A stretch of 6,556 nucleotides of DNA from DASPXY01 sp038227745 (GTDB lineage Bacteria; Planctomycetota; Planctomycetia; Gemmatales; Gemmataceae). The position numbers and the translations under genes were made by a program. The stretch covers positions 1 to 6,556 of the forward strand of contig JBBRPS010000599.1 of assembly GCA_038227745.1 (NCBI GenBank). The letters are read 5' to 3'. This document shows positions 1 to 5,168 of this stretch, one piece after another. The first letter of the stretch is position 1, and every line of letters starts with the position of its first letter. The notes beneath the pieces were generated by a model. It had not been told where the DNA came from, searched no databases, and was given only the letters and a program-made list of their open reading frames with translations.

Positions 1-1
1 C

Positions 2-79
2 CAGGTTCTGCGGCAATTGGGGTTCCCAATGCCGGCAGAACTGTTGGCCCAAGTGTTAGCACCACTCCCGCTCGGCTGA
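2..79 (+). CDS. possible C-terminal end of an unidentified protein (5' end outside window)
   Basis: Reading from base 2 gives 25 codons and then TGA at 77-79. The peptide begins QVLRQLGFPMPAELL and ends LAPLPLG. It looks like an amphipathic helix followed by a short proline-containing tail, which is a believable protein terminus, and neither of the other two frames looks better. It is too short to assign to a family; a transposase tail is possible given the integrase next door, but nothing seen proves it. It could also be chance open frame in GC-rich DNA. Confidence 0.3.
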   Translation, partial: QVLRQLGFPMPAELLAQVLAPLPLG

Positions 80-179
80 CGCTCGAAGCCAAAGCGAAGA
101 CTGGGAGCCTCAGACACAGGGGTGCGGAAAATGGGTCTAGGAGTTTGCGCTCGTCCACCAATACTTGTTGGGACATGGG

Positions 180-229
180 GCATACTCCGGAGCGGGCAGC
201 GCCGGCCCGGCGCACCGCGGGGAGTATGC
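180..229. repeat. 9-bp perfect inverted repeat, 32-bp spacer
   Basis: GCATACTCC at 180-188 is the exact reverse complement of GGAGTATGC at 221-229. The right arm lies in the loop of the stronger hairpin at 204-248, so the two structures compete for the same bases. A smaller hairpin, GCGCCG-GCC-CGGCGC (199-213), lies inside the spacer. The arms are less GC-rich than their surroundings, which makes a chance match less likely than for a pure G/C repeat. Confidence 0.6.
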
Positions 230-248
230 AACCGCGGCGCGCCGGGCC
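204..248. repeat. long GC-rich hairpin just past the integrase stop
   Basis: GGCCCGGCGC (204-213) pairs with GCGCCGGGCC (239-248), and CCGCGG (215-220) pairs with CCGCGG (232-237). Base 214 (A) against 238 (C) is the only mismatch, giving 16 of 17 pairs. The loop is 11 bases (221-231). The stem starts 10 bp beyond the integrase stop codon on the minus strand, so a transcript 3'-end structure is a natural reading. No T-run follows on either strand, so it is not a classic intrinsic terminator. Confidence 0.6.
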
Positions 249-258
249 AACCGGCCGG

Positions 259-1485
259 TCATGACTCCGACCGTCCCGTCTCTCCATCATCGGCACGCGG
301 CCCGGCCTCCTGCAGCCTTTCCGGAGGAAACAGCCACGCCCGCACATGGTCCGTGACGGCCTTGAGGCGCTCGTCGCTGATGCGCTCGCGGTACACACTG
401 GACATATGGGGGCTCTCGTGACCCATGATGTAGTCGGCGGTCGGCTGGTCTTTGACCTCGTCGGCCACCGTCCGGAACGTGTGTCGCAGCGCGTAGAAGT
501 TGCGGTGGTCGTTGATGCCGAGGGCCCCGAGAAGCTTCCGCATCTCCTTGGTGACGGGACTGTCGGCGACGTCCTTAGCCCACGGCAGGCCGTACTTGGT
601 GACGAACACCAGGCCGGCGTTCGCCTCGTCTTTCGGCCTCGGGCGGCGAGCCTGGGCTTCCGCGATCGCCGCGACCGTCTCGGGCCAAAGCGGGCAGCGC
701 CGAGGAATACCCGTCTTCGGCCGCGGGTAATCCACCCAGCCGCGCTCCAGGTCAAGGGCGGAGAGAGGCAGGTTGCCGCAATCACTGTTGCCGAAGCCGC
801 AGTTGATGCCAAGCAGGAGGATCGCCTTCATCGGCGTGCTGGCGGCGTCGATCAGCTTGCGGACCTCCTCCGCGGTGAACAGCTTCGGCCCTTGCTTGGC
901 CCGGTGGAGGCGGAGGGTTTTCATCGACGGACGCTTGAACTCCGGTCCGAACCGGACCGGGCGGTCGATAAGGCCGGCGTCGTAGGCGTGTTTGAAGATC
1001 GAGCGGATGTACTGGATCGCCTTCTTGCGCCGGTGCGGACCCCATTTCTTGGCCAGCTTGTTCCGCAGCGAGGCGAAGTCCTCGGGGTCGAGGTCCGACA
1101 CCAGCCGCGTCTTGCCGAGGTGCGCCACCAGTTCGTCGGCCATGCCCTTGTATTCGGCCCAGGTGCGGGAGGACAACTCGCCCGCGTCCATGAGGGCCTG
1201 CTTGGCGTTGAGGAAGGCGTTGGCCAGCTCCTTGACCGTCAATCCCTCCGTGTCGGGGCGGGGCTTGCGCCCGGCGTGGAGGGCGTCCTTCTGCTCCAGG
1301 TACTTCGCCAGGGCGCCATCGGGGTCGCTCCACGGCCCGAAGTAGTGCAGTTTCCCCCGGATCTTCTTGCACCAGCACCCGGCGGGATGGGCGGTCAGGG
1401 GGAAGTCCGGGTAGGGTTTGCTCGGCTTGGCGGATTTGTGGGTCTTGCCGGGGTCGGCCGGCGTCGTAGAATGATCTTCGGACAT
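259..1485 (-). CDS. tyrosine-recombinase-family integrase with altered active site
   Basis: This 408-residue protein resembles site-specific integrases of the phage-integrase family, which cut and rejoin DNA through a catalytic tyrosine. Residues about 35-75 look like an N-terminal DNA-binding part (WCKK...YFGPW), 81-175 a helical core-binding domain, and 200-385 the catalytic domain. Visible active-site elements are K257 in PKTGIPRR, R334 in YALRHTF, H356 in MGHES and the likely nucleophile Y365 in SVYRER. Two positions depart from the usual set: the box I arginine (normally in GLRxSE) aligns with G232 in CGFGNSDCG, and the histidine of HxLR is Y331. The start is ATG at 1485; TAAGGAG lies 8 nt upstream. 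The gene points away from the tRNA-Arg gene, 144 bp from it. It could serve a genomic island or be a domesticated copy; cargo is not evident. The family call is firm, activity is not. Confidence 0.92.
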   Translation of the reverse strand: MSEDHSTTPADPGKTHKSAKPSKPYPDFPLTAHPAGCWCKKIRGKLHYFGPWSDPDGALAKYLEQKDALHAGRKPRPDTEGLTVKELANAFLNAKQALMDAGELSSRTWAEYKGMADELVAHLGKTRLVSDLDPEDFASLRNKLAKKWGPHRRKKAIQYIRSIFKHAYDAGLIDRPVRFGPEFKRPSMKTLRLHRAKQGPKLFTAEEVRKLIDAASTPMKAILLLGINCGFGNSDCGNLPLSALDLERGWVDYPRPKTGIPRRCPLWPETVAAIAEAQARRPRPKDEANAGLVFVTKYGLPWAKDVADSPVTKEMRKLLGALGINDHRNFYALRHTFRTVADEVKDQPTADYIMGHESPHMSSVYRERISDERLKAVTDHVRAWLFPPERLQEAGPRADDGETGRSES

Positions 1486-1522
1486 GGTGACTGCTCCTTA
1501 ACCCGACTGTCACGGTGTTCAC

Positions 1523-1549
1523 GGCCGGAACGGTTACGACGTTCCGGCC
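1523..1549. repeat. 27-bp palindromic site (10-7-10) upstream of the integrase
   Basis: The left arm GGCCGGAACG (1523-1532) and right arm CGTTCCGGCC (1540-1549) are perfect reverse complements around an asymmetric 7-bp centre, GTTACGA. It sits 38-64 bp upstream of the integrase start and 80 bp before the tRNA. The geometry fits a tyrosine-recombinase core site, where two inverted binding arms flank a 6-8 bp overlap. It equally fits an operator for a dimeric repressor, or a hairpin in the integrase leader RNA. The sequence alone does not decide. Confidence 0.65.
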
Positions 1550-1580
1550 ACTTCATGAGTGTGTCGGTTGTAAAGGACAG

Positions 1581-1610
1581 TTGACTGGTCGGGACAGGAT
1601 GACCAGAAAT
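1581..1610 (+). promoter_or_regulatory. weak candidate promoter for tRNA-Arg
   Basis: TTGACT at 1581-1586 matches the sigma70 -35 consensus at five of six positions. The best -10 candidate, AGAAAT (1605-1610), is poor and lies at an 18-bp spacing. The placement is sensible, about 20 bp before the tRNA 5' end, but the -10 weakness keeps confidence low. The six-base inverted pair CTGGTC (1585-1590) and GACCAG (1601-1606) overlaps it. Confidence 0.3.
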
Positions 1611-1629
1611 CCTTGAAAGACTGAAACTT

Positions 1630-1703
1630 GCGCCTGTAGCTCAACTGGATAGAGCAACGGCCTACGGAGCCGTAGGTTGGGGGTTCGAATCCCTCCAGGC
1701 GTA
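1630..1703 (+). tRNA. tRNA-Arg (anticodon ACG)
   Basis: A full cloverleaf folds: acceptor GCGCCTG (1630-1636) with CAGGCGT (1696-1702, closing on one G-U pair), D stem GCTC/GAGC (1639-1642, 1652-1655), anticodon stem ACGGC/GCCGT (1657-1661, 1669-1673), loop CTACGGA, and T stem GGGGG/CCCTC around TTCGAAT with one G-U pair. The anticodon ACG is at 1664-1666 and reads CGN arginine codons; in bacteria A34 of this tRNA is normally deaminated to inosine by TadA. The discriminator base is A1703, and CCA is not encoded (CTC follows). The gene is intact, so any insertion here has not destroyed it. Confidence 0.97.
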
Positions 1704-1875
1704 CTCTCTTCCGACAGACCCACTCTTTTGACCGAATCGAGGCCCTCGGGCGGCTGCGGCTGTCCGGGAGTTTTTCATCGACCTTCCTCTTCCCGTCGTG
1801 GCTGGCCTCTGACTCCCTCTCAAGTCCTTGCCCAGGGGGCCCGAAATAACAGAAACACGTTTGCAAGGAGGCTCC

Positions 1876-1959
1876 ATGCTGTACTCTCCGCGCCTGGCCG
1901 ACTCCGGACCCACGCCCCCTCCCGGACAGACTCTGAACGACCGCGCCGCCGTCCCTTGA
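1876..1959 (+). CDS. possible 27-residue small ORF or leader peptide
   Basis: ATG at 1876 is preceded by AAGGAGG (1865-1871), the best Shine-Dalgarno match in the intergenic stretch, although only four bases separate it from the start. The peptide begins MLYSPRLADSGPTPPPGQ and ends with RAAVP before TGA at 1957-1959. It has no membrane segment, cysteine pair or recognised domain. The less GC-rich run just upstream (1842-1862) could hold a transcription start. It might be a leader peptide for the SNF2 gene, 167 bp further on, or a chance pairing of a purine run with an ATG. Confidence 0.25.
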   Translation: MLYSPRLADSGPTPPPGQTLNDRAAVP

Positions 1960-2077
1960 ACACGACTGCCGCTCGGCCCGCGCGGCGTCTGCCTGCCACC
2001 ACCGGCCAGCGGGGTTTTTCGCCCGCCCCCTTCGCCGGACCGGCATCGAGGCTCACAGTCCACGGGCTTGCTGTTCG

Positions 2078-2099
2078 CCCGACCTTTCCAAAGGTCGGG
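2078..2099. repeat. 10-bp perfect inverted repeat before the SNF2 gene
   Basis: CCCGACCTTT (2078-2087) and AAAGGTCGGG (2090-2099) are exact reverse complements separated by CC. As RNA this gives a stable hairpin with a tight loop; as DNA it is a near-continuous 22-bp palindrome suitable for a dimeric regulator. It lies 27 bp before the chosen ATG. Its AAAGG could also act as the ribosome site for the alternative GTG start at 2100. A dispersed intergenic repeat is another possibility. Confidence 0.6.
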
Positions 2100-2126
2100 G
2101 TGACCGAAGAGAAGAGACACCACGGA

Positions 2127-4019
2127 ATGGACGCCACACCGACCGAAGCCCTCACGCCGCCGAAGGCACCCACGGAAGCCGCCGCCAGCCCGCGAGCCCT
2201 CGAAACGGCTCCTCCCGTCCCTGCCGCCGCGCCCCCGCCGCCTGGGGAAACCGCGCACGAATCGGCGCCCGTCCTCCCGGAGGTGCAGGCCATCGATCTG
2301 GCGCTCTCGGTAGAGGCCCGCACCGACCCGCGCTTCGAGCGCCCCTTCCTCGTCCCCGTCCGCGCGGCGGCGCTCCTGGCCCGGGCGCCGTGGACGCGCA
2401 CGCTGGGCAAGCCAGCGATGGAGGTGTCCACCTTCGGCTGGCGCTTCCCCGCCCCCGCCGAGCTGACCGCCCCGCCCCGACCCGCGCTGTTCCGCCCCGC
2501 CTCGGACGCGCCGCCCGAGCCACCCGCACCGGCCCACCCCGCGCAGGCGGGGCCAGGCGAAGCCGGCTCGCGTACGCGCCTGCGGCCGCCGAGCGAGATG
2601 GTCATGTTCAAAGACCGGCTGCTGTACCTCCTGCAGCCGTCGCTGGAAGACCTGTTCGCCGGCAAGCAGGTCCGCCTGCCGTTCAAGCCCTACCCCTACC
2701 AGGTCAAGGGCATCGCCTTCCTCATGCCGCGCCACGCCGCCCTCATCGCCGACGAGATGGGGCTCGGCAAAACCATGCAGATCCTCGTCGCGCTGCGGCT
2801 GCTGCTGCACGGCGGCATGGTCCGCCGCGCCCTCGTCGTCTGCCCCAAGTCCCTGGTCGTCAACTGGACGCGCGAGCTGCGCCTGTGGGCGGAAGACGTG
2901 CCCTTCGAGGTAATCGGCGGCGACCTGCAGGCCCGTAAGGCGTCCTGGTTCGCCTCGAAATGCCCCGTCAAATTGATCAACTACGAGCTGCTCACCCGCG
3001 ACGCCGACCTCGTCGCCGACGAGCGCGTCCACTTCGACGTCGTGATCCTCGACGAGGCCCAGCGGATCAAGAACAGGGAGTCGAAGACGGCGCAGGTGGT
3101 GCGCGGCATCCACCGCGACCGGAGTTGGGCGATGAGCGGCACCCCCATCGAGAACCGCACCGACGACCTGGTGAACATTTTCGCCTTCGTGGATAAGGAC
3201 CGCATCCCGCCCGACACGCCGGCGAAGATGCTGCCGGCCTTGACGAGCGACTGCATCCTGCGGCGGGTGAAGGAGGAGGTGGCGACCGACATGCCCCCGA
3301 AGGTGATCCGGGACACGCACCTGGAGTTGAGTCCGGGACAGCGCGCCGCCTACAAGAAGGCCGAGAAGGAGGGCGTGGTCCACCTCAACGCGCTGGGCGA
3401 GGCGATCACCGTGCAGCACGTCTTCGAGTTGGTGATGCGTCTCAAGCAGATCTGCAACTTCGACCCGCTCACCGGCCAGAGCGCCAAGCTGGAACAGCTC
3501 GTCGCGGACATGGCGGAGGTGGCCCAGAGCGGCCGCAAGGCCATCATCTTCTCCCAGTGGGTTGGGCCCCTGGAGACCATCGCCCGAGCGCTGGAACCCT
3601 ACGGCCCGCTGCTCTACCACGGGAAAATCGCGCAGGCGGAGCGACAGCCGATCCTCGACCGTTTCAAGAGCGACCCGACGAAGCACGTGATCCTGATGAG
3701 CTACGGGACGGGGAGCGTGGGGCTGAACCTGCAGTTCACCAACTACGTGTTCCTGTTCGACCGCTGGTGGAACCCGGCGGTCGAGGACCAGGCCATCAGC
3801 CGGGCGCACCGCCTCGGCCAGAAGACGACCGTCTTCGTCACGCGCTTCATCAGCCAGAATACCATCGAGATGCGCATCGCGGACGTGCTGGAGAAGAAGC
3901 GGCAGTTGTTCAACGAGCTGATCGCACAGAACGGGGCGCCGTCGACGATGGGGCTGACGGAGGACGACATCTTCGGCCTGTTCGACCTCAGCGCCCGGTC
4001 GAAGCGGGCTGCCGCCTGA
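2127..4019 (+). CDS. SNF2-family DEAD/H-box ATPase (helicase-like DNA translocase)
   Basis: This 630-residue protein belongs to the SNF2 branch of helicase superfamily 2, ATP-driven enzymes that move along duplex DNA and remodel bound proteins. All core motifs are visible: YPYQVKG (189-195), Walker A DEMGLGKT (209-216), Ia VVCPKSLVVNW (237-247), Walker B DEAQ (309-312), III SGTPIENR (337-344), IV KAIIFSQW (471-478), V SYGTGSVGLNLQ (525-536) and VI QAISRAHRLGQ (555-565). Residues 1-150 are Pro/Ala-rich and probably disordered, with no zinc-binding SWIM module seen. Only about 25 residues separate NIFAFVD from CILRR, where many SNF2 proteins have a longer insertion. ATG 2127 was chosen because upstream sequence is not protein-like; its ribosome site (GAAGAGAAGAG) is weak, and in-frame GTG 2100 is an alternative. 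It looks monocistronic; its target is unknown. A role in transcription recycling (RapA-like) or repair is possible but unproven. Confidence 0.95.
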   Translation: MDATPTEALTPPKAPTEAAASPRALETAPPVPAAAPPPPGETAHESAPVLPEVQAIDLALSVEARTDPRFERPFLVPVRAAALLARAPWTRTLGKPAMEVSTFGWRFPAPAELTAPPRPALFRPASDAPPEPPAPAHPAQAGPGEAGSRTRLRPPSEMVMFKDRLLYLLQPSLEDLFAGKQVRLPFKPYPYQVKGIAFLMPRHAALIADEMGLGKTMQILVALRLLLHGGMVRRALVVCPKSLVVNWTRELRLWAEDVPFEVIGGDLQARKASWFASKCPVKLINYELLTRDADLVADERVHFDVVILDEAQRIKNRESKTAQVVRGIHRDRSWAMSGTPIENRTDDLVNIFAFVDKDRIPPDTPAKMLPALTSDCILRRVKEEVATDMPPKVIRDTHLELSPGQRAAYKKAEKEGVVHLNALGEAITVQHVFELVMRLKQICNFDPLTGQSAKLEQLVADMAEVAQSGRKAIIFSQWVGPLETIARALEPYGPLLYHGKIAQAERQPILDRFKSDPTKHVILMSYGTGSVGLNLQFTNYVFLFDRWWNPAVEDQAISRAHRLGQKTTVFVTRFISQNTIEMRIADVLEKKRQLFNELIAQNGAPSTMGLTEDDIFGLFDLSARSKRAAA

Positions 4020-4065
4020 GCGGATTCGTGTCGGGATGGGACTGGATTATCGCACATCGGACCAG

Positions 4066-4083
4066 GGGTGCAAGGGGGCACCC
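4066..4083 (+). terminator. weak hairpin after the SNF2 gene
   Basis: GGGTGC (4066-4071) pairs with GCACCC (4078-4083) around a six-base purine loop, 47 bp past the SNF2 stop codon. No T-run follows, so it would be at best a weak or Rho-assisted terminator or a 3'-end stabiliser. It lies just upstream of the next gene's promoter, where a transcription boundary is expected. Confidence 0.25.
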
Positions 4084-4098
4084 GTCGCCGCCGTGGGA

Positions 4099-4127
4099 TT
4101 GCGAACCGGCCCCGGGCCGACCATAAT
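4099..4127 (+). promoter_or_regulatory. sigma70-type promoter of the exported-protein gene
   Basis: TTGCGA (4099-4104; four of six consensus bases) is followed by exactly 17 bp and then CATAAT (4122-4127; five of six). Transcription would start near 4134, leaving a leader of about 30 bases that carries the GGAG ribosome site at 4157-4160. The ATAAT stands out in otherwise very GC-rich DNA. This is the best promoter in the window and shows the gene can be transcribed independently of the SNF2 gene. Confidence 0.65.
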
Positions 4128-4165
4128 CTACCTCGCGGTCCCTCACCCTGCAGCCCGGAGTTCCC

Positions 4166-4825
4166 ATGTCGCGTTACCCGTGCCCGCTGAGCCTCTTCGT
4201 CCTGCTATCCTGCGTGACGGCCGTCGGGAGCCAGGACGCGGCGCCCGTCACCGAGGGCGTCACGTTCGCGCCGCTGCGCGACCACTGTGCCCGGCTCCTG
4301 AAGGCGGTGGCGATGCTCGACGGGCCGCTGCCGCCCGCCACAGTCAAGGAACTGCAGCGCCTCCTCACCGACGGCGCCAAGGCCCCCGAGGCGGCCGTCG
4401 TGGCGATCCAGAAACTGCTCGACCCGCACTGCCTGATCCGCGTCCACGTCAACCCGGAGAGCCGCGTCAAGGTGGCGCGTGGGCCGGCCGACGCGGTGCT
4501 GCCGCGCACACGAGAGACTTTTATCCTCATCAAGGTTCACAACGAGGCGGGGGTCACGCACGCGCTGACGGTGCAGGGGCCGCAGCTGGTCGGCCAGGGC
4601 AAGACCGGCGCCGGCGGCTGGCTGGAGGCCAAGGTCTACACCGGGCCGCCCCTCGGCAAGACGCTCAGCGGCGGACACGTGGAGTACGTGCTGCTCCGGC
4701 TGAAGGCGCACACGGGCGGCAAGCGCGAGGCGACGCTGCTGTTCGACGTCGGCCAGGGGACGCAGGACCTGGGCTTCCGCAACGAGGTGCCCATCCTGTT
4801 CACGGTGCGCGACGCGAAACGGTGA
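4166..4825 (+). CDS. small exported protein of unknown function, probable planctomycete family
   Basis: The 219-residue product starts with an export signal: a short N-terminus, a hydrophobic stretch at 8-21 (LSLFVLLSCVTAVG), then a polar mature part. Cleavage after VGS (residue 22) is plausible; LLSC (13-16) is an imperfect lipobox, so a lipoprotein is possible. Residues 30-90 are probably helical; 91-215 alternate in a beta-rich pattern. Conserved-looking motifs are VNPESRVKVARGP (95-107), KVHNEAGVT (123-131) and TQDLGFRNEVPILF (199-212). From memory, similar motifs precede the metallohydrolase part of some planctomycete PHP/CehA-type proteins; here the module stands alone, with no hydrolase domain following. 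That comparison is a recollection, not a search. ATG 4166 has GGAG five bases upstream, and a promoter and 3' hairpin bracket it as a single-gene unit. It probably acts outside the cytoplasm; no catalytic residues can be named. Confidence 0.85.
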   Translation: MSRYPCPLSLFVLLSCVTAVGSQDAAPVTEGVTFAPLRDHCARLLKAVAMLDGPLPPATVKELQRLLTDGAKAPEAAVVAIQKLLDPHCLIRVHVNPESRVKVARGPADAVLPRTRETFILIKVHNEAGVTHALTVQGPQLVGQGKTGAGGWLEAKVYTGPPLGKTLSGGHVEYVLLRLKAHTGGKREATLLFDVGQGTQDLGFRNEVPILFTVRDAKR

Positions 4826-4837
4826 GGGCGCGGCCAA

Positions 4838-4861
4838 GCCCACCCGGTGTACCGGGTGGGC
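4838..4861. terminator. bidirectional hairpin terminator between convergent genes
   Basis: GCCCACCCGGT (4838-4848) pairs perfectly with ACCGGGTGGGC (4851-4861), leaving only GT between, in practice a ten-pair stem with a TGTA loop. GGCC at 4832-4835 and 4866-4869 can extend the stem past a small internal loop. It starts 12 bp past the exported-protein stop and lies 10 bp beyond the stop of the opposing membrane-protein gene, as expected of a shared terminator. The T-run is short (CCTTTC on the plus strand). Confidence 0.7.
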
Positions 4862-4871
4862 CAGGGGCCTT

Positions 4872-5117
4872 TCAGTTCCGCCGCGGCAGGGCCAGAGTGG
4901 CCGGCGCGGCGGGATCGTCCACCAGCGGCCAGTGGCGCTTGAGGAGCCAGTTCGGCAGGGCCTTCGCGCCGCGCCCCAGCGCCGCCGCGAGCTGCCAAAG
5001 CACGCGCAGGTGGACGAACAGGGCGAGGAGCAGCGCCAGCGGCAGCGCGGCGAGCACGCCCAGCGGCACGGCGACGACGAGAAGCAGTCCGTTCACAATC
5101 CGGCGTGTCCGATCCAT
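4872..5117 (-). CDS. small membrane protein of unknown function
   Basis: The 81-residue product has a charged N-terminus (MDRTRR), a long hydrophobic stretch at about 7-36 (many L, V and A, with prolines at 18 and 26), a second hydrophobic run to about 47, and a basic, polar C-terminus ending in PRRN. This suggests one or two membrane segments with the tail in the cytoplasm by the positive-inside rule. The ATG at 5117 has GAGG seven bases upstream. The gene begins 51 bp after dapL ends, on the same strand with no terminator between them, so it is probably carried on the dapL transcript, and it ends at the shared hairpin. No family is recognised. It is short enough to be an open frame by chance, but the ribosome site, hydrophobicity and fit before the terminator argue for a real gene. 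Confidence 0.62.
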   Translation of the reverse strand: MDRTRRIVNGLLLVVAVPLGVLAALPLALLLALFVHLRVLWQLAAALGRGAKALPNWLLKRHWPLVDDPAAPATLALPRRN

Positions 5118-5168
5118 AGACAGGCCTCGTGGGCTTGGGGTTGCTGGGTTGGATTCCGGGGCGGGGAC

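Larger units (their letters stand above)
80..258. other. gene-free stretch between the left partial ORF and the integrase stop
   Basis: No frame here has a convincing start, ribosome site and protein-like content. The first 90 bases are of mixed composition and unremarkable. From about base 180 the sequence becomes very GC-rich and is dominated by inverted repeats, described separately. On the minus strand this is the 3' flank of the integrase gene, so the repeats may lie at the end of its transcript. Confidence 0.6.
1704..2126. other. long leader/intergenic stretch between tRNA-Arg and the SNF2 gene
   Basis: The SNF2 frame stays open backwards through this whole region into the tRNA, but the translated text is Arg/Pro/Ser-rich and unstructured and the frame enters an RNA gene, so it is very unlikely to be coding. 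Contents I can name are a T-run at about 1773-1777 (GAGTTTTTC) without a clear stem, a small ORF with a strong ribosome site (1876-1959), and the inverted repeat at 2078-2099. I found no convincing -35/-10 pair for the SNF2 gene. Confidence 0.6.

Noticed and set aside
346..1584. Plus-strand 412-codon ORF
   Set aside because: Antisense to the integrase, whose strand shows the recombinase motifs and a good ribosome site. This frame has a Val/Arg/Gly-rich translation and no such support.
1534..2046. Minus-strand 170-codon ORF across the tRNA
   Set aside because: Part of its translation (GFEPPTYGSVGRCSIQLSYR) is the antisense of the tRNA-Arg gene, a well-known spurious peptide in annotated genomes; the rest is low-quality Arg/Ser/Gly text.
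1662..3809. Minus-strand 715-codon ORF
   Set aside because: It lies antisense to the SNF2 gene and the tRNA, open only because of high GC. The plus strand has every SNF2 motif, while this frame is rich in Arg, Gly, His and Val with no domain.
259..4019. Defence island reading (integrase plus SNF2 ATPase)
   Set aside because: SNF2 proteins occur in systems such as DISARM, but no methyltransferase, nuclease, phospholipase-D-like or DUF1998-type partner is present, and a tRNA gene and long gap separate the two genes.
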